A DNA stretch of 64,000 bases, from NCBI GenBank assembly GCA_947471745.1, contig CANJKZ010000080.1:3574001-3638000 (forward strand), in the 5' to 3' direction. This document shows, piece after piece, positions 1 to 12,900 of the stretch; position 1 is the stretch's first letter, and each line of letters starts with the position of its first letter. A model generated the notes under the pieces. The model searched no databases. It was not told the origin of the DNA and saw only the letters and a program-made list of their open reading frames with translations. Source of the DNA: Closterium sp. Naga37s-1. Lineage: Eukaryota; Streptophyta; Zygnematophyceae; Desmidiales; Closteriaceae. The position numbers were made by a program, and so were the translations under genes.

Positions 1-300
1 TGGACTCGTAGTAACAGCAATTCGATACGAGGAAAATTTTAGTCGGCTCTGGAAAACAAATTAATTCTCCAAATACAACACGAAGCAAGGGCACTCTACT
101 TGGTCCTTGTCTTCGGGATGTCTCGCCAGGACAGCTAGCCATTCAGCTTTCACGAATTTGTACAAGATTCTTGTAGGAGATGCAGAAACTACATGCACTG
201 TACACAATTCAAGATGACTCAAACACTGTACCAAAAGATCCTTCATGCACGCCAGCTTTCATTCAAACCCCAATTTCCATTGCATTTCCCCAAGGACTTC
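1..300. other. Unassigned flank left of the LTR element
   Basis: No gene or repeat is recognised. Only short open frames are seen on either strand. With the LTR element at 306-5716 removed, this sequence was once continuous with the stretch beginning at 5722. Confidence 0.5.
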
Positions 301-305
301 CCCGC

Positions 306-581
306 TGTAATGAATGTGAATTCATTACTGTAGAGGCTACTCCTAGCGAGGACATCCCGAACTGTTCGCGTCAGTTTGGGTTCGGCCTACACTTCGGCCC
401 GAACCACTTCCGAGTCGCCCCGCACCAATCGCGACACTTCCAACCCATCCACGTCCCGAGGTCCTCGCCTGCCACGGTTTCGACCCTATAAATGCTTGCT
501 TCTTTATCATTCTCGTCATTCTGGATTCGACATCCTTTTTATAAAGTCTTCCGCGCACTCTTCTTAGTACAACTCATAACA
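306..581 (+). repeat. Left LTR of the outer element
   Basis: This 276-bp LTR starts TG and ends CA. A TATAAA-like motif is visible near 486-491. It matches 5441-5716 almost perfectly. Confidence 0.9.
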
Positions 582-2422
582 CTTGGTATCAGAGCCTAAG
601 TTCCTAGGTTCCCCGTTTTTTAGAGTGTATTACCCCTCGGGGGGGGGACAGGGAAAGGATGCCGTGGTGACAGGAGCAGCGCATTAGCCGGCCAGGAGAA
701 CGGATAGTTGCTCATAGCGGCCGTGTTTTTACGGGCGCTCCTGCTGCACCGACGGATCCTTGCCCTCGACGGTCGAGATGGACCGTGGCCTCCCTCCCCC
801 CGGGTGGCGGACAGCTTTTGCTGTCGTCGCATTTAATTGCGTGAGTAAATTTCATCGTTTCCGTTAATCTCGGCGCTGTTTTTATGCGGCAGTTGGCGTC
901 AGGACGGTTGTCGTCACTGCATGCGCGAGATTCTCGGAGCAGCTGGTCGTGCGAGTTGAAGTTTTCACGTGGTCGTCAACTGCGCACGAAGAAATCGGAG
1001 TTAATGCGTGCGGCAAGTGGCGTCAGGCGTTTTCGTCAAGTTGCGCACGAGAATCACGGAGGTCTTCGGCACGTTGTGAGCATCGTCACTGTGCTCGAAG
1101 ATTTCGGGTGGCTTCACGGCAGAAACGACAGCTGGCCGGACAGGCCAGGCGCATAGTGATTTGCGTCGGAAAATGCAAACGGCGAGGAGAGACGGCGTGA
1201 CGACTGCCCGAAGAAAGCGGGGGTCTACCGTCGTTCCGCCCGGGTGTGGCCGGTGTGGCTGCAGGAGGGTGCGTCTTTGGCGTTTTCGGCAGGTGCGGCA
1301 CAGTGTGGGACGGAAGTTGTTTTCGAACCGCCGAAAAGTTCGGAAAAGGCCGCCTACGACTAGACTGTCTACGTTAGGGACACTTCTGCGCCTGCAACAA
1401 GGTCGGCCGAAATTTTCGGAGCAACAGCAGCAGCCGACAGTGTACTTCATGCGGCACAGGTTCCCCCTGATCAAGGGAAGTTGCGCCGCAGACAGGGCAG
1501 TACACCGACGGGACAACGGTTTATCGCAGCGTCTAGACCCGCGAATTTCGCCTGGTCTACCGGTCACAATAAACGGAGTTGCGACAAATACGGGTCTGGC
1601 GAGAGAAACGGATTCCGAGCTTCAGGAGGGGCGAAAACGACCTACTGCGACGACTTTTTGCTGAGGGCCGAGTTTTGCGGCTAAGCGGCGGTAGCAGAAG
1701 GAGCTCCCTACCGGCCAAAGTCTACCGACGTTTCACATACCTCACGCCCAGAAGGCCTCGAAGGCAAGGAGTAAGTCCTATTGGCCACTGGATCCAAAGG
1801 TGGGGCCCTGTGTTTAGCCCTGTGCTAGCTAAAAAGCGCGGGCATTGCGCCAGTTCGACAGCTGGGCGTACAAGAAATTTTCTGGGAGCGACACTGTTTC
1901 GGCCCCGACAAAACCGGACCATCGGCAGCAGTTACCCCGCCGAAAAAGCCGGAGCTGAAGCAGTTGGTGCAGCTGTCGGAGTTTCTCCTGATTCAACGGT
2001 CTACCCGACGGCGGTGTAGCGGCGAAGAAGGGATTTCCGAAGCTGAGGAGTTTTAAACGCGATAGACGCGGTGGGCAGCGAAGCGGCCGGTCCGACTGTT
2101 TGATCCGATAAACATGACCCGGCTACGATAGCGTTCGCGCCTTCACCGAATGTCAGAAAAATCGCGGGCAACAAGGAGTTATACCTCATCCGACAAAAGC
2201 GAACGCTGGGTGAACGGCGGCAAGCGAAATTGTCGGGGGGTGAAGACACAAAACAAATGGAGGGAAATTTGTGGGTGCTCCAGCAGATCTCCAGAGTGAA
2301 AGGTTGAGCCCGTACACCAATCCACCGCGAATTTCGGAGTCTATTCGGTAGACCCCCGAAAGGGTTTGATATTGTTACATGGAGGCGCGGCGAGCGGTGT
2401 ATCGCCAAGGATACCTGGGATT

Positions 2423-3928
2423 TGTCAGAATATTATGCTCTAGCCTGTAGTGGGGTGCTCTATAGCGAGTACAACCCTTCTAGGGTTTGCTATTTGTATC
2501 CTCATTCTTGCTAGTGCAACCTCTCTTCTTTTTCATTCTAAACTTCTCTACCTACTAATCTTTACATGCTATCAGAGCAGGTCGATCCCCTTGGATCGAT
2601 CCTGTGGGTGGGCTCACCACCTCGTTGCTTCCGCTGCAACTTCCACTACTACCTTCTGTGCCGCACGCCCCGTGGCGTGCGGCAGTTTTTCTTCCCGCCG
2701 TGCGCCCCGAGGCGCGCGGCGGTTCTCTGCCCGCTGTGCGCCCCGAGGCGCGCGGCGGGCTTCTACCCCGTCACTCGCCGCGTCGCCCTCGGGAGGCGCT
2801 GCGACGGGCGACGGGGACCCGCGCGTTGCCCCCCGTCGCCCGTCGTGGCCTGCGCGCGGCCCGTACAGCCGGCGCGCGGCCCGTACGGGCTGCGCCAGGC
2901 CTGCGCGCGGCCCGTACGGGCTGCGCCAGACCCGCGCGCGGCCCGTACGGGCTGCGCCAGGCCCGCGCGCGGCCCGTACGGGCTGCGTCAGGCCCGCGCG
3001 CGGCCCGTACGGGCTGCGCCAGGCCCGCGCGCGGCTCGGGCCGCCTGCGCGCGGTTCGGGAGGCTGTGCCAGGCCCGTGGGCGGCCCTTTCCTCGCTGCC
3101 CCTGCCCTCCCCGCTGTCCCCCGTGCTTCTGCTGGCGCCCCACCCCTCCTACAGCCCGTTCTCCTGAATTAGGGTTTGGGGGTGAGGGGTATGGGGGTGA
3201 AACTACTGTGTGCCGTTCCCTGCTCCTCTTCCTCCTCCGTCTCCCTGTGCTGCAGCTGCCGCTGAGGGGGGGTGGACTTGTTGGAGCCGTTGGAGTGGTG
3301 CTAAGGGGGGGTGAAGGGGGAGTGGAGCTAGCGGTGTAGCAGCGGGCGTGTGTCAGGAGGGGTGGTACTGTTTGGGGGAGGTCGAGTGGAGGCAGCAGTC
3401 TTGTCGTCAGCAGCAGCAGCAGTCCGGAGGCTACAATCTCCGGTAGTCGCCAGTCGCCCGTGGGTCCGTTGCTCGTCTGCCGCTACTTTTAGCCGCGGGG
3501 CCAGTTACCCCAGTAGTCCGGAGCGTTGTTCCGGTAGCCACTGAGCCAGCAGCTCGTCCGTGTGTCTGCAGCGTCAGCAGTCGCCTCCCATCTTCTCTCC
3601 CCCACAGTCTCTCCTCCTCCTCACTTGCCCTCTGCGATAGCCTCTAGCTTTGCTCATAATTGTGAACTTTAAACTATTGCTTCTTGAACTTGTGCTCAGA
3701 ATGTGTGGTGACATTGTGATCCACCCTGAGCTTGTACTGCTTTGCTTGCTCTGCTGATTACACCCCACTTTGGCTATGGGGGTGTGTCAGAATATTATGC
3801 TCTAGCCTGTAGTGGGGTGCTCTATAGCGAGTACAACCCTTCTAGGGTTTGCTATTTGTATCCTCATTCTTGCTAGTGCAACCTCTCTTCTTTTTCATTC
3901 TAAACTTCTCTACCTACTAATCTTTACA
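2423..3928 (+). mobile_element. TRIM (miniature LTR element) nested in the outer element
   Basis: Two apparently identical 144-bp LTRs (2423-2566 and 3785-3928; TGTCAG...TTTACA) flank a 1.2-kb interior. The target duplication is GGATT (2418-2422 and 3929-3933). A priming site TGCTATCAGAGC follows the left LTR at 2567-2578, and a G-rich tract precedes the right LTR. The interior is very GC-rich and carries a tandem array of about 30-bp units near 2850-3060. No retroelement protein is recognisable. The size and structure fit a terminal-repeat retrotransposon in miniature, which depends on another element's enzymes. Identical LTRs mean a very recent insertion, later than that of the outer element. 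Confidence 0.9.
2850..3060 (+). repeat. GC-rich 30-bp tandem array inside the TRIM
   Basis: About six to seven copies of a unit built on GCGCGCGGCCCGTACGGGCT are seen, with a self-complementary CCCGTACGGG core. Because the period is a multiple of three, all frames stay open across it and code for low-complexity Ala/Arg/Gly/Pro repeats. I read the resulting 190-257-residue open frames as a by-product and not as genes. Confidence 0.8.
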
Positions 3929-5440
3929 GGATTCGCTAAGTAATTTCGACGGGTGCGAAGACGGGTGAACGTCGGAGTACCAGGGTTAACGGCGGAAGCG
4001 TCGGGGTTACGCGGCGGAAAATACTTCGGGACTGCTTCAACAACCATGATTTTCAGGGTTTTATTCCAACGGTGGGAGACGGGTGAACGTCTGCTCGCCA
4101 GCTGTTTCAGCGGTTTACGGTGTACTTCGAAGCCATCTGGGGAAATTCTACAGCGAGATCTGCGGCGTTGATGCGGGCTAGGTTCCGTGAAATTCGGTCC
4201 CGGTAGACCCATAGTTCTGGGTTCCGCACAAAAAGCACCTCCTGTTGGTGGGTGGCTAGTGTGGTTAATCGCAGGAAATAAAAATGGCGACGGGTGGGCA
4301 CGCTAGATACACCGGTTCTTCAAGGGGATAACCTGCAGGTGACCAAGACGTACGAGAAATTTCAACACCGACACTTACGGGTTTCAGCAGCAGTACTGGG
4401 AGCTGGGTCTTTACAAGAGTTCGGCGGTGACGGCCGACAATTTCGCGACAACGGCGGAGTTGCAGCGGCGCTGCGTTAAGCGCGCGAAAACTGCCGTGGT
4501 GAACTTCATGGTGGCAAAATCTGCAGAGTTTCAGGGGTACCAGCCGCAACACTGGTGAAATGTGTCACAACAGGTGGGGGGAGGAAGGACAGCTTTTTCG
4601 CCTCTGCCCCGAAGTCTTCAGCAATAAAGTGATTCGATACTGCCACGCGGGGGATTACGAGGTGGCAGTCACGAGAGATGCTGCAGCAACAATCGCGACA
4701 ACAAGACAACAAGAAGATTTTCTTAATGCCGAGCCACCGCAAAAACGATATTCTTTCGAAGGGACTTCGACAGAGTTTACCCTGGGCATTTTCGGGGTTT
4801 TCGACAGTGAAGATTTCGCCACCGACCGCAATTTCGACTACACAGCGGCTGAATTTCAGGCGGGAGGTCATAACACTTGGTATTCTGTCCTACCCTCGGC
4901 GTCAGGGGGGTTGTGGTTTTGTGCCCGCGCAGCTGTACACATTTTGGTGGGCAGCAGTTCTCTTCCAAGGGGGGGGGGGGGGGGGAGAAAGAGTGCTCAC
5001 GCACTGTTGTTGGCAGGCCTCTGACATTTCGCCAGTTATTTCAGACAGTTCGTCTGACACACCCAGCACGACGGACGCACGCGATGGCTTCATCGGCATC
5101 GACGGCACCAGATTCATCGATCTCTGACAACGCGTCAGAATTCCCGCCGACATGACATTCACCAGAACCATCCGATACACATCCGCGACATCGACGGCCT
5201 TCCTTCGTCGAACGATTTGAGATCGACATTCGCTTTCAACCGCCCGATTGACATCGGCAGTATCAACGGCTGACATCCCAACTCTTTGAAATTCGCCTGG
5301 TCAACGCGCTCAGCCACGCGTCAACTCGAAAGTCAACATGCTTCCGCACCGTCAGATCAGTTTCAACCGAGATCTGCAGTTTTCACGCTACTGCAAGACT
5401 CGCCTACGTATAAGGGCACCTTATTTAGAAGGTGGGAGAG

Positions 5441-5716
5441 TGTAATGAATGTGAATTCATTACTGTAGAGGCTACTCCTAGCGAGGACAGCCCGAACTGT
5501 TCGCGTCAGTTTGGGTTCGGCCTACACTTCGGCCCGAACCACTTCCGAGTCGCCCCGCACCAATCGCGACACTTCCAACCCATCCACGTCCCGAGGTCCT
5601 CGCCTGCCACGGTTTCGACCCTATAAATGCTTGCTTCTTTATCATTCTCGTCATTCTGGATTCGACATCCTTTTTATAAAGTCTTCCGCGCACTCTTCTT
5701 AGTACAACTCATAACA
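5441..5716 (+). repeat. Right LTR of the outer element
   Basis: This is the 276-bp copy of 306-581, followed directly by the target duplication CCCGC at 5717-5721. Confidence 0.9.
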
Positions 5717-5721
5717 CCCGC

Positions 5722-6001
5722 GAATCACCTGACCGCTGCCTCTTGAGCCCAAAGCCAGCACAGCAGCACGCGCAATGAGTGCAGCACGTAAGACACGAGA
5801 TTCGCGACAATGAGTGTACACTCTGTACGAGCAGAACAGCTGTACAGTCCACGGGAAAATACTTTCGTGAAATACGACCGACCTGACCATTTTTGGGTGC
5901 AAACGTTTTTTCAAGCTCTTTTGGAGGGCACACAAGCGGAGACACATCGCCATTCATAGATCTGTTTCGTAGTTTTGCCACTCTGAAATGCAAGAGGTTC
6001 A
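5722..6001. other. Unassigned spacer
   Basis: No supported gene is seen. Overlapping short minus-strand frames exist (5699-6002) but show no recognisable motif. Confidence 0.4.
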
Positions 6002-6004
6002 TTA

Positions 6005-6556
6005 GGACGTGTCACGGTTCGCCTCTGATTGCCCCGATCGATCAATAAATTCCGGGAAGCTAGGGTGGCGATTTCAGGCAATCTGGGGCAATCACTTGAT
6101 CGCGATCAGTTGATTGCCCCAACTCGATCAACCGCCTAAATATGCCCAATCAAACACAACCCCACACAATCACCGACGATCAGTTGATTGCATTGGTTTG
6201 GGGTACTAAACGACGCTATCGACAAGTTACGGTGTTGTGCTTAGTTTCGTGAAGCTCTCGCTCAAACAAACCACCCTGGCGAACTTTCTAAACCACCCTC
6301 TGCAGCGTTACTGAGCATCTTTTCACGTGAAATTACATGGAAACATTGAAATTCGGTAAGCCAGGCTGATGACTTCGCCCTCGCCAAAGTGGGCGCAAAA
6401 GTGTTTGGAAAGGGTGACACGCTTGCCAAGCACCCTCATAGAATATTCGAGGAATTTCTTCTCTGTTCGGGCGGCGCGATCACAGTAATGAGGGGACTCC
6501 GATCCGATCAGACCCGACCAGATCACAGCCGATCAGAGGCAAACCGTGACACGTCC
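6005..6556. mobile_element. Tourist-like MITE (PIF/Harbinger type)
   Basis: The left end GGACGTGTCACGGTT continues into GCCTCTGAT. The reverse complement of the right end is the same over nearly 28 bp with about two mismatches. The 552-bp element is flanked by TTA (6002-6004 and 6557-6559), the 3-bp target typical of PIF/Harbinger elements. It has no coding capacity, and the interior is rich in GATCGATC-type palindromes. Confidence 0.82.
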
Positions 6557-6559
6557 TTA

Positions 6560-7640
6560 GAAGTCTCACGTGACCGACGAACGGGTGCCACGCAGTCATT
6601 TTTATTCTCGTCTGCCTGTGTTTCCTGTCTCGAACCTGTATTTTTCGCGCTGGTTGATGCTGGTTGATGCTGTTAGGGAGATCTGTCGTAGTTGCGTCAG
6701 GCTCTGGTGGCGCTCTTCAGTCAGACTGAAACAGTGACCTCTTTTACTGATTGTGTTCCGTGAGTTCAACCCAGGAAATCGGCCTTCCAGAATCGCACAA
6801 TCGCATCTCCACTGTATGGAGGCAGCAATCTGCCACCGCCTTCGCAGCCGCTCCATCCCTGCTGTGCATTCAGGGGACTGACCTGTGTGGCGGAGATCCA
6901 TCCAAACCTTGGCGCACAGTTCTGGTTCCTTCGATTCAGTTGCCCGCACTGGCAGCAATCTTGCGTGGGAGGGTGGTGGGAGTCCACTTTTCCATCGCAT
7001 TGGTCAGCAGAAATAATCATCACATCACTCCAATTGAGGAGCCGCCTGCACCAACAGAAGGCTGGCCTAGCTGTTCCTTGTCCTTCCAGGACTCCAGTTC
7101 AAGTGTTTCTGGGACATAGCCAATAACCCGGAGCGACGAGGGAAACGTGCTATGACACCGTATGTTGCCCTTTTCCTGATGTCGCATTCCTACATAAATT
7201 TTTTTCCTTTTGCGGAATCATTGTTTGTGGCTCTGCCCGTAACGAAACTTAAGAGGCAAAAGCACGAAGGGCGTCCGGAGTTCATAAAATTCTTCCAACC
7301 ACATTTCCATGTTGGGCAGAACAAAAGCCAACAGTCTAGGTTCATATTCGGACTCATTTCTATGCTGTACTCGTACAGCTTTGTGATGGCTCATGAAGTG
7401 ACTAGGCGTTTTTTCACACCACCCCGAGGGTTTCGTTCAACCTAGAACACAAGCCTGCAAATGCCTCTGGTCCTGTTTCGTCCCTATCAGCAGTCCTTGT
7501 TTTGGGTTCAGAAAACGGCTTTGCGAGCTGGTGATGACACAAACCCCATTTGCACTCCACCGATGCGCACTAGCAGTACGATTTAAAAGGAGCCTCCTAA
7601 CCCACAGAGTTTGATGTTGGCCAAATAATGAATTCTCATC
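6560..7640. other. Unassigned region upstream of the WRKY exon
   Basis: No protein family is recognised. Upstream exons and the promoter of the WRKY gene probably lie here or further left, because the first recognised WRKY exon has no obvious ATG. Short open frames at 6751-7126 and 7437-7808 show nothing that supports coding. Confidence 0.4.
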
Positions 7641-7686
7641 TTTTGGAAAATATATTCTCACGACTGCCTTTATTAAGCATGGCACC

Positions 7687-9895
7687 GTGTGCGTGACGCG
7701 TGTGAAATATCTGGACAGCAACATCGTCGTAAAAAGCCGCGGCACTGGTGATTGTAACATGTCGGACAACATCTGGTTCAAAGATCTTCCTCTCGAGCTT
7801 AACATCATCTCGAAATTTGCAAATTCTGATGGGTTTCAGTGGCTGAAGTATGGCTCTAAGCTTTTAAAAAGTGCGGGACACAGAAGGTCGGTTGCCAGCC
7901 GAGCGGCACCTTTCTACTGTTTCTCGCCTCTTTCTCTCCCCCTTTCTCGCCTCTTTTCTCGTTCCAAACAACTCTTTTAGCGTTCACTGCACTTTTGCAG
8001 CGCTTTTCGTGGTACATCAGCGGACCAAAAGTCAAAATAGAGGACAGTTGAACAAAGAGTTTAGCTGGTGCTGGTGCCCCAAGCGCACTTTTCCTAGGGC
8101 TGAGTGGTACTGCTTTCCCCATTATTTCGGGCACAATATCTCCATTCGTCTCCCTTTCACGCCCCCTCCCTGTCCGCCTATCCGAACACGCTCAATACCT
8201 CCCTCTCCTTTCTCTTTCCCTCCCCTCCTCCACCCTTCGACTTCTCCCCCTTTCACTCCCTCAAACCCTCCTCCCCCCCTCCCTCCTCCTCCCTCTCCCC
8301 CCTCGCCTCCTCCTCCCTCCCCCACTCCCTCGTCCCTCCCCCCTTCCTCCCTCTTCCCCGCTCCCCTCCTCCTCCCTCCCCCCTTCCCTCTTCCCCTCTC
8401 TCTCTCCCGTCCCTCTTCCTCTCCCCCTCCTCTTCACTCCCTCTTCCTCCTTCCCCTTTCCCGCCCCCCCTCCCTATTCCACTCCCTCCCTCCCCAACTC
8501 CCCGCCTTCCTCCTCCCTCTTTCCACCCTCCTCCCCCTCTTCCCCTCCCTCTTCCCCTCCTCCTTCCCCTCCCTCTTCCCCTCCTCCTTCCCCTCCAACT
8601 TTCCCTCCCCTCCCTCTCCCCTCCCTCTTCCCTTTTTCCTCCTTTAATATATATATTTACATACATATATAAAAATCAATGTCGACTCAAGCAGCCACAT
8701 ATCTAGTCTTATTATTGAAATCTCAGCAATCCAAAGTATCTCTATCATATATTCGTTGATTGTCTTCGTTTCTGTCTAGAGCGCGCATCTCAATCTTATA
8801 TTTTCATGCATTTGTCTTCTCTCTCTTCCCACTCTCCCATTCTCCCACTCTCCGACTCTACCTTCTTCCCTCTCTCGCGCAAAGGGTCCTTCTTCCTCCC
8901 TCCCTCCCTCCCTCCCTCCCTCCCTCCCTCCCTCCCTCCCTCCCTCCCTCCCTCCCTCCCTCCCTCCCTCCCTCCCTCCCTCCCTCCCTCCTTCGCTCCC
9001 TCCCTTCCTTTCCCTGCTTCCCTCCCTCCCTTCATTTCCCTGCTTCCCTTCCTTCCTTCTTTTCCCTGCTTCCCTCCCTACATCCCTACTTCCCTCCTTC
9101 CCTCCCTGCTTACCTCTCTTCCTTCCTGCTTACTTCCCTACCTCCCTGCTTTTCCTAGGTGCTTCCTTCCTTGCGTCCCTCCTCCTTCCCTCCCTGCCTC
9201 CTACCTGACCCCGTGCTCCTCTCCCTCCCTCCCTGCCAATCTCCCTGCCTCTCACTTATTTACTTACCTACCTATCTACCTACCTCCCTCCCCCCCCTCC
9301 CTCTCTTCCTCGCACCCTCCATCCCCCTCTCCTCGCCCCCCCCCCCCCTTCATTCCCTCAATCCCCCAATCCCTCAATCCCTCCCTCAAACCCTCAATTC
9401 CTTCCTCAATCCTCCCTCCCTCCTTGAATCCCTCCCTCCCTACCTCAATCCCTCCCTCCCTCCCTCCCCATCACCTCCTCCCCCCATCCATCCCTGCATC
9501 CCTCCCTCCGTCTCTCTCCTCCCCTCTCAATCTCTTCAACCTTTCTATCTCTCGGTTATCAGTCACACCCCTCTGCTTCAACCTTTCTTGTCTCTTCCCA
9601 ACACTTGTTTCTTTTCTACAAATATGACGAAGGAGGCCGAAAGCAAGTATACCAGGCTGAAATATCCTCCCCATCCCCCGTGTTCCCTCGTGCCCCTACC
9701 TCCATCCACAACGCAAATATTTCTTCCCCCTAACCCTCCCCTTCCAGCCCCCCACTCTCCTCCTTCCTGCAGAACATATCGCTGAAATCCAGCATTCCTG
9801 CTACAACCGCTCCTAGTTGCCTCCGACCCAATCTACAAGTACTTCAGGCTCAGAAATGCTTCTCAGCCTCGTTCCCTTTACCCAGCCCCCCCTCC

Positions 9896-9930
<35 letters not shown>

Positions 9931-12900
9931 TCCCTACGCCCTCCACCCCAGAGCATACTATCGCTGCATATCCAGCATTACCTCGCATCCCTACCCGGTT
10001 TGCAAGTAATTCAGGCTCAGTAATGCTTCCCACCAATCTGTGCTTCTTCCCTCCTTGCCCTTTCCATCTGTGCCTGAATTCCCTCCCGTTCCGTTTACCT
10101 CCATCTCTCCCTCTCTCCTCCGCCCCAGGGCATACCACTGCATATCCAGCCTTCCCTGCTACAGCCTCTCCTAGTCACCTCCCTGCCCCGTGTGCAAGTA
10201 TTTCACGCTCAGAAATGCTTTCCACCCCCGTTCCCTTTACCCCCACCGCCCTCTGCCCCCTCTCCTCCGCCCCAGGGCATACTACCGCTGCATATCCAGC
10301 CTTCCCTGCTACAGCCACGCCGACTTGCCTCCCTGCCCAGCGCGCAAGCACATTGACTTTGACGCTCACCAGCAGTTCTCCTCGATTGCTCACAGCACCA
10401 AGGTCACATACGAGGCTACGCACAACCACCCCCCTCCCGCCATCCACCGCCGCAGACGGCGCGTCCAGCTGCAGGGGTCGCTGCAGGAGACACTGCAGGG
10501 ATCACAGCAGGAGACACAACGGGAAACGCTGCAAGGGACGCTGCAGGAGGCGCTGCAGGAAACGCTGCATGGATCACAGCAGGTGTCGAAACAGGAGTCG
10601 CAGCAGGAGATGCTACAAGAGACGAAACAGCGGGCAGCGTGTGCCAGATCGCAGCATGGATCGTGCGACGGGGCACAGAAGGGGACGCTGCACGGGAGGC
10701 AGAAAGGGACGGAGCAGCAAGGGGAGCAGCAGGGGACGCAGCAGGGGGCACACCAGGGGGCGTGTGCTGCTGCGTATTCCCAAGGAGCACTACCAGTATC
10801 TCGTCAGGCTTCTTCGTCTGAACCTCCACAACACAAGCTTCTGCTGCACGCATCGTGTGGTGGGGCTGCAGGGATCGTGAGAGATGCGGTTCAGGCATCG
10901 CGTTGTGGGCCTGCAGAAGTTGTGAGAGATGAAGTGCAGGCATCACGTTTTGGGCCAGCAGAAATTGTGAGAGATGAAGTGCAGGCATCGGACGAGGCTG
11001 CTGCGGCAGCAGCTGTGACGTTGACGTCTTCTGGGAGTGAGAATGGTGCTGTGCCTCGATTGCCTCGGTGTGGCACGGCTTTGAGCTCCTGGTCTGGGTG
11101 GCAGCAGGGAGATCTCGCCTTGGGGCTTTCTTTCACGCCTGCAAAGGAAATCGTGGCTTGTGCTTGGACAGAACACACAGCACCATCAACTGGCGCAGCT
11201 GTTGCAGCAGCTACAGCAGCAGCTAGGACAGCAGCTGATGCCACAGAACATGCAGTGGCTGGGACAGCAGTTACCTCTGCAGCTAAGGCAGCCGCTGATG
11301 CAGTTGCTGGGGCAGCTGCTAAGTCTGCAGCTAATACAGCAAAGTTTGTGGCCAACGCAGCAGCGACAGCTACAGGTGTGGATGGCAATCCAGCAGAACA
11401 TTCACTAAAGAGTCTACTACTTGAAACCCCGGGTGTCGCAGTTTGTTCAGCCAAGCACAGTCCAAGTCTTCCAAGAAGTTTGAAAGTTGAGAGGCCTTTT
11501 CAGCTGAGCTTGGGGAAAGGCAGGGAGACTCAGGAGGAGGCGAGCACTGGTGGGAATGGTTGGGACGGGGTGGGAGTTAGAGAGGCTGTTGAAAACCCCT
11601 TTAAATCTGCAGTTGATCCAGCTGGTTACAGAGTTGATCTTGAAGCAGATGCTGAGGAGTCTTTCCATGTAGTTCTGGTAGGAGGCAAGGAACGTAGGAA
11701 AAACGTGAGGAGCGGTGGGAATGTGTGGGAGTGTTTGGGGGCTGTCTCTGGTAGTGCAGCTGAGAATTCATTCACGAGGCCGTCTGAAACAATCTCGAAT
11801 GCTTCAGTTGATGCAGCTGGTCACAGGAAGAGTTTTTTTGCAACCCGGACTCATGTTGACCATTCCTGCCAGCTGGCTTGGGAGAAAGGCAGGGAGAAAC
11901 GTGAGGGCTTACGGAATGGCAACGGTGGCAACGGTGGCAGCAGTGGCAGGGAGGTCAAGGTTGAGAGCTTGGTTTGTGAAAATGAACGAGAGGAGGCGAG
12001 GGTAGTGCAGGCAGGTAGGATTGCTTCGGCGAGTGGGGCTGCTCCAGTGGATCTTGAAGCGGAAATTAAAGAATGTAAACCTAGAGATAGGGCGCATGTG
12101 TGGGAGGCCCAGAAAGGCTGTGAGGGGCATCGGGAGCTGAGCATGGCCAGCAAAAAGAGAAAGCAGGAGAGTGGGGATGATGTGTTGCGGGGAAGTGAGG
12201 ATAATGCATGGCCAGAGGGGAGGATGGTTGTCTGCCGGAAGGACGGTTTTGAGGAACTAAGGGGTGTATGCACTCTTGGAGGGTTGCTTGATAGAAGGAG
12301 AGAGGATGTCGGTCCAGTCCTTTCTCTAGGTTTATCAAACAACGGGCTTTCATCAAGACACGGTCCAGTTAGTGCTCAAGATAGCAAGAATCTGGAGAAG
12401 CGTTCAGGATTAGAAGGCCGTGTGGACGCTGGTGCTGGTGCTGGGAAGCAAACAATCGGTTGGAAGGATGTGTGTGTAGATATGATTAGAGGAACTGTGC
12501 AGCAACGCACTGACAAGCGAATGGGTGAAGCAAAAAAGGGTGTTACGAGCCGCCGTGCAGCTGGGAGTGACAGTGGAGCCGCTACGCCAGGAGTGAGAAC
12601 GAGAGGTTTTATCATGGGAGGAGAGGGAAGAGGAGGCGGGGATATAGGGGGGGTTATTGGTGCTGGTGCGAGCAGCTGCCTGGCTGGTGGAGGAAATTAT
12701 TTAGCAGAAAAGGATGGTGCGGTCATACACTTCACGGACGGGAGGAGAGCTGCAGAAGCTGGTGCTGGCGCATCACAGTGGGAAGAGGCTTCCCAGTCAA
12801 CGCTCGGGCCAGTGGCAGCACTGCAGGGGCAAGGGCTTACTCCTTTGAAGCCGCCAATAGTTACCATGCAGGAATGCAGGGATGCGTGGATAAGAAAAGC

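Larger units (their letters stand above)
306..5716 (+). mobile_element. LTR retroelement, Copia-type priming site, non-autonomous
   Basis: Two 276-bp direct repeats (306-581 and 5441-5716) that begin TGTAAT and end ATAACA bound this element. It is flanked by a perfect 5-bp target duplication CCCGC (301-305 and 5717-5721). A primer-binding site TGGTATCAGAGC lies at 584-595, two bases inside the left LTR; this is the initiator-Met tRNA site common in plant Copia elements. The LTRs differ at about one position, so the insertion is very young. No gag, protease, integrase or reverse-transcriptase part is recognisable in the interior, so it looks like a large non-coding derivative (LARD-like) moved in trans. 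A smaller LTR element (2423-3928) sits inside it. A 17-base G run lies near 4969-4985. Confidence 0.9.

Noticed and set aside
2450-3339. Long open frames of 187-257 residues (ARGPYGLRQ repeats)
   Set aside because: They come from a 30-bp tandem array inside a TRIM; all three frames are open and none has a domain.
8895-8992. Telomere-like array
   Set aside because: The unit is TCCC, not TTTAGGG or its complement, so it is a plain microsatellite.
7871-9785. Proline/serine-rich open frames and the Glu/Gly/Arg-rich ones opposite
   Set aside because: They follow directly from the CT-rich tract in the WRKY intron and have no normal protein composition.
10175-11454. Minus-strand Ala/Ser/Pro-rich frames opposite the WRKY tail
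   Set aside because: Shadow frames of the plus-strand gene; the plus strand carries the WRKY motif and the splice phase.
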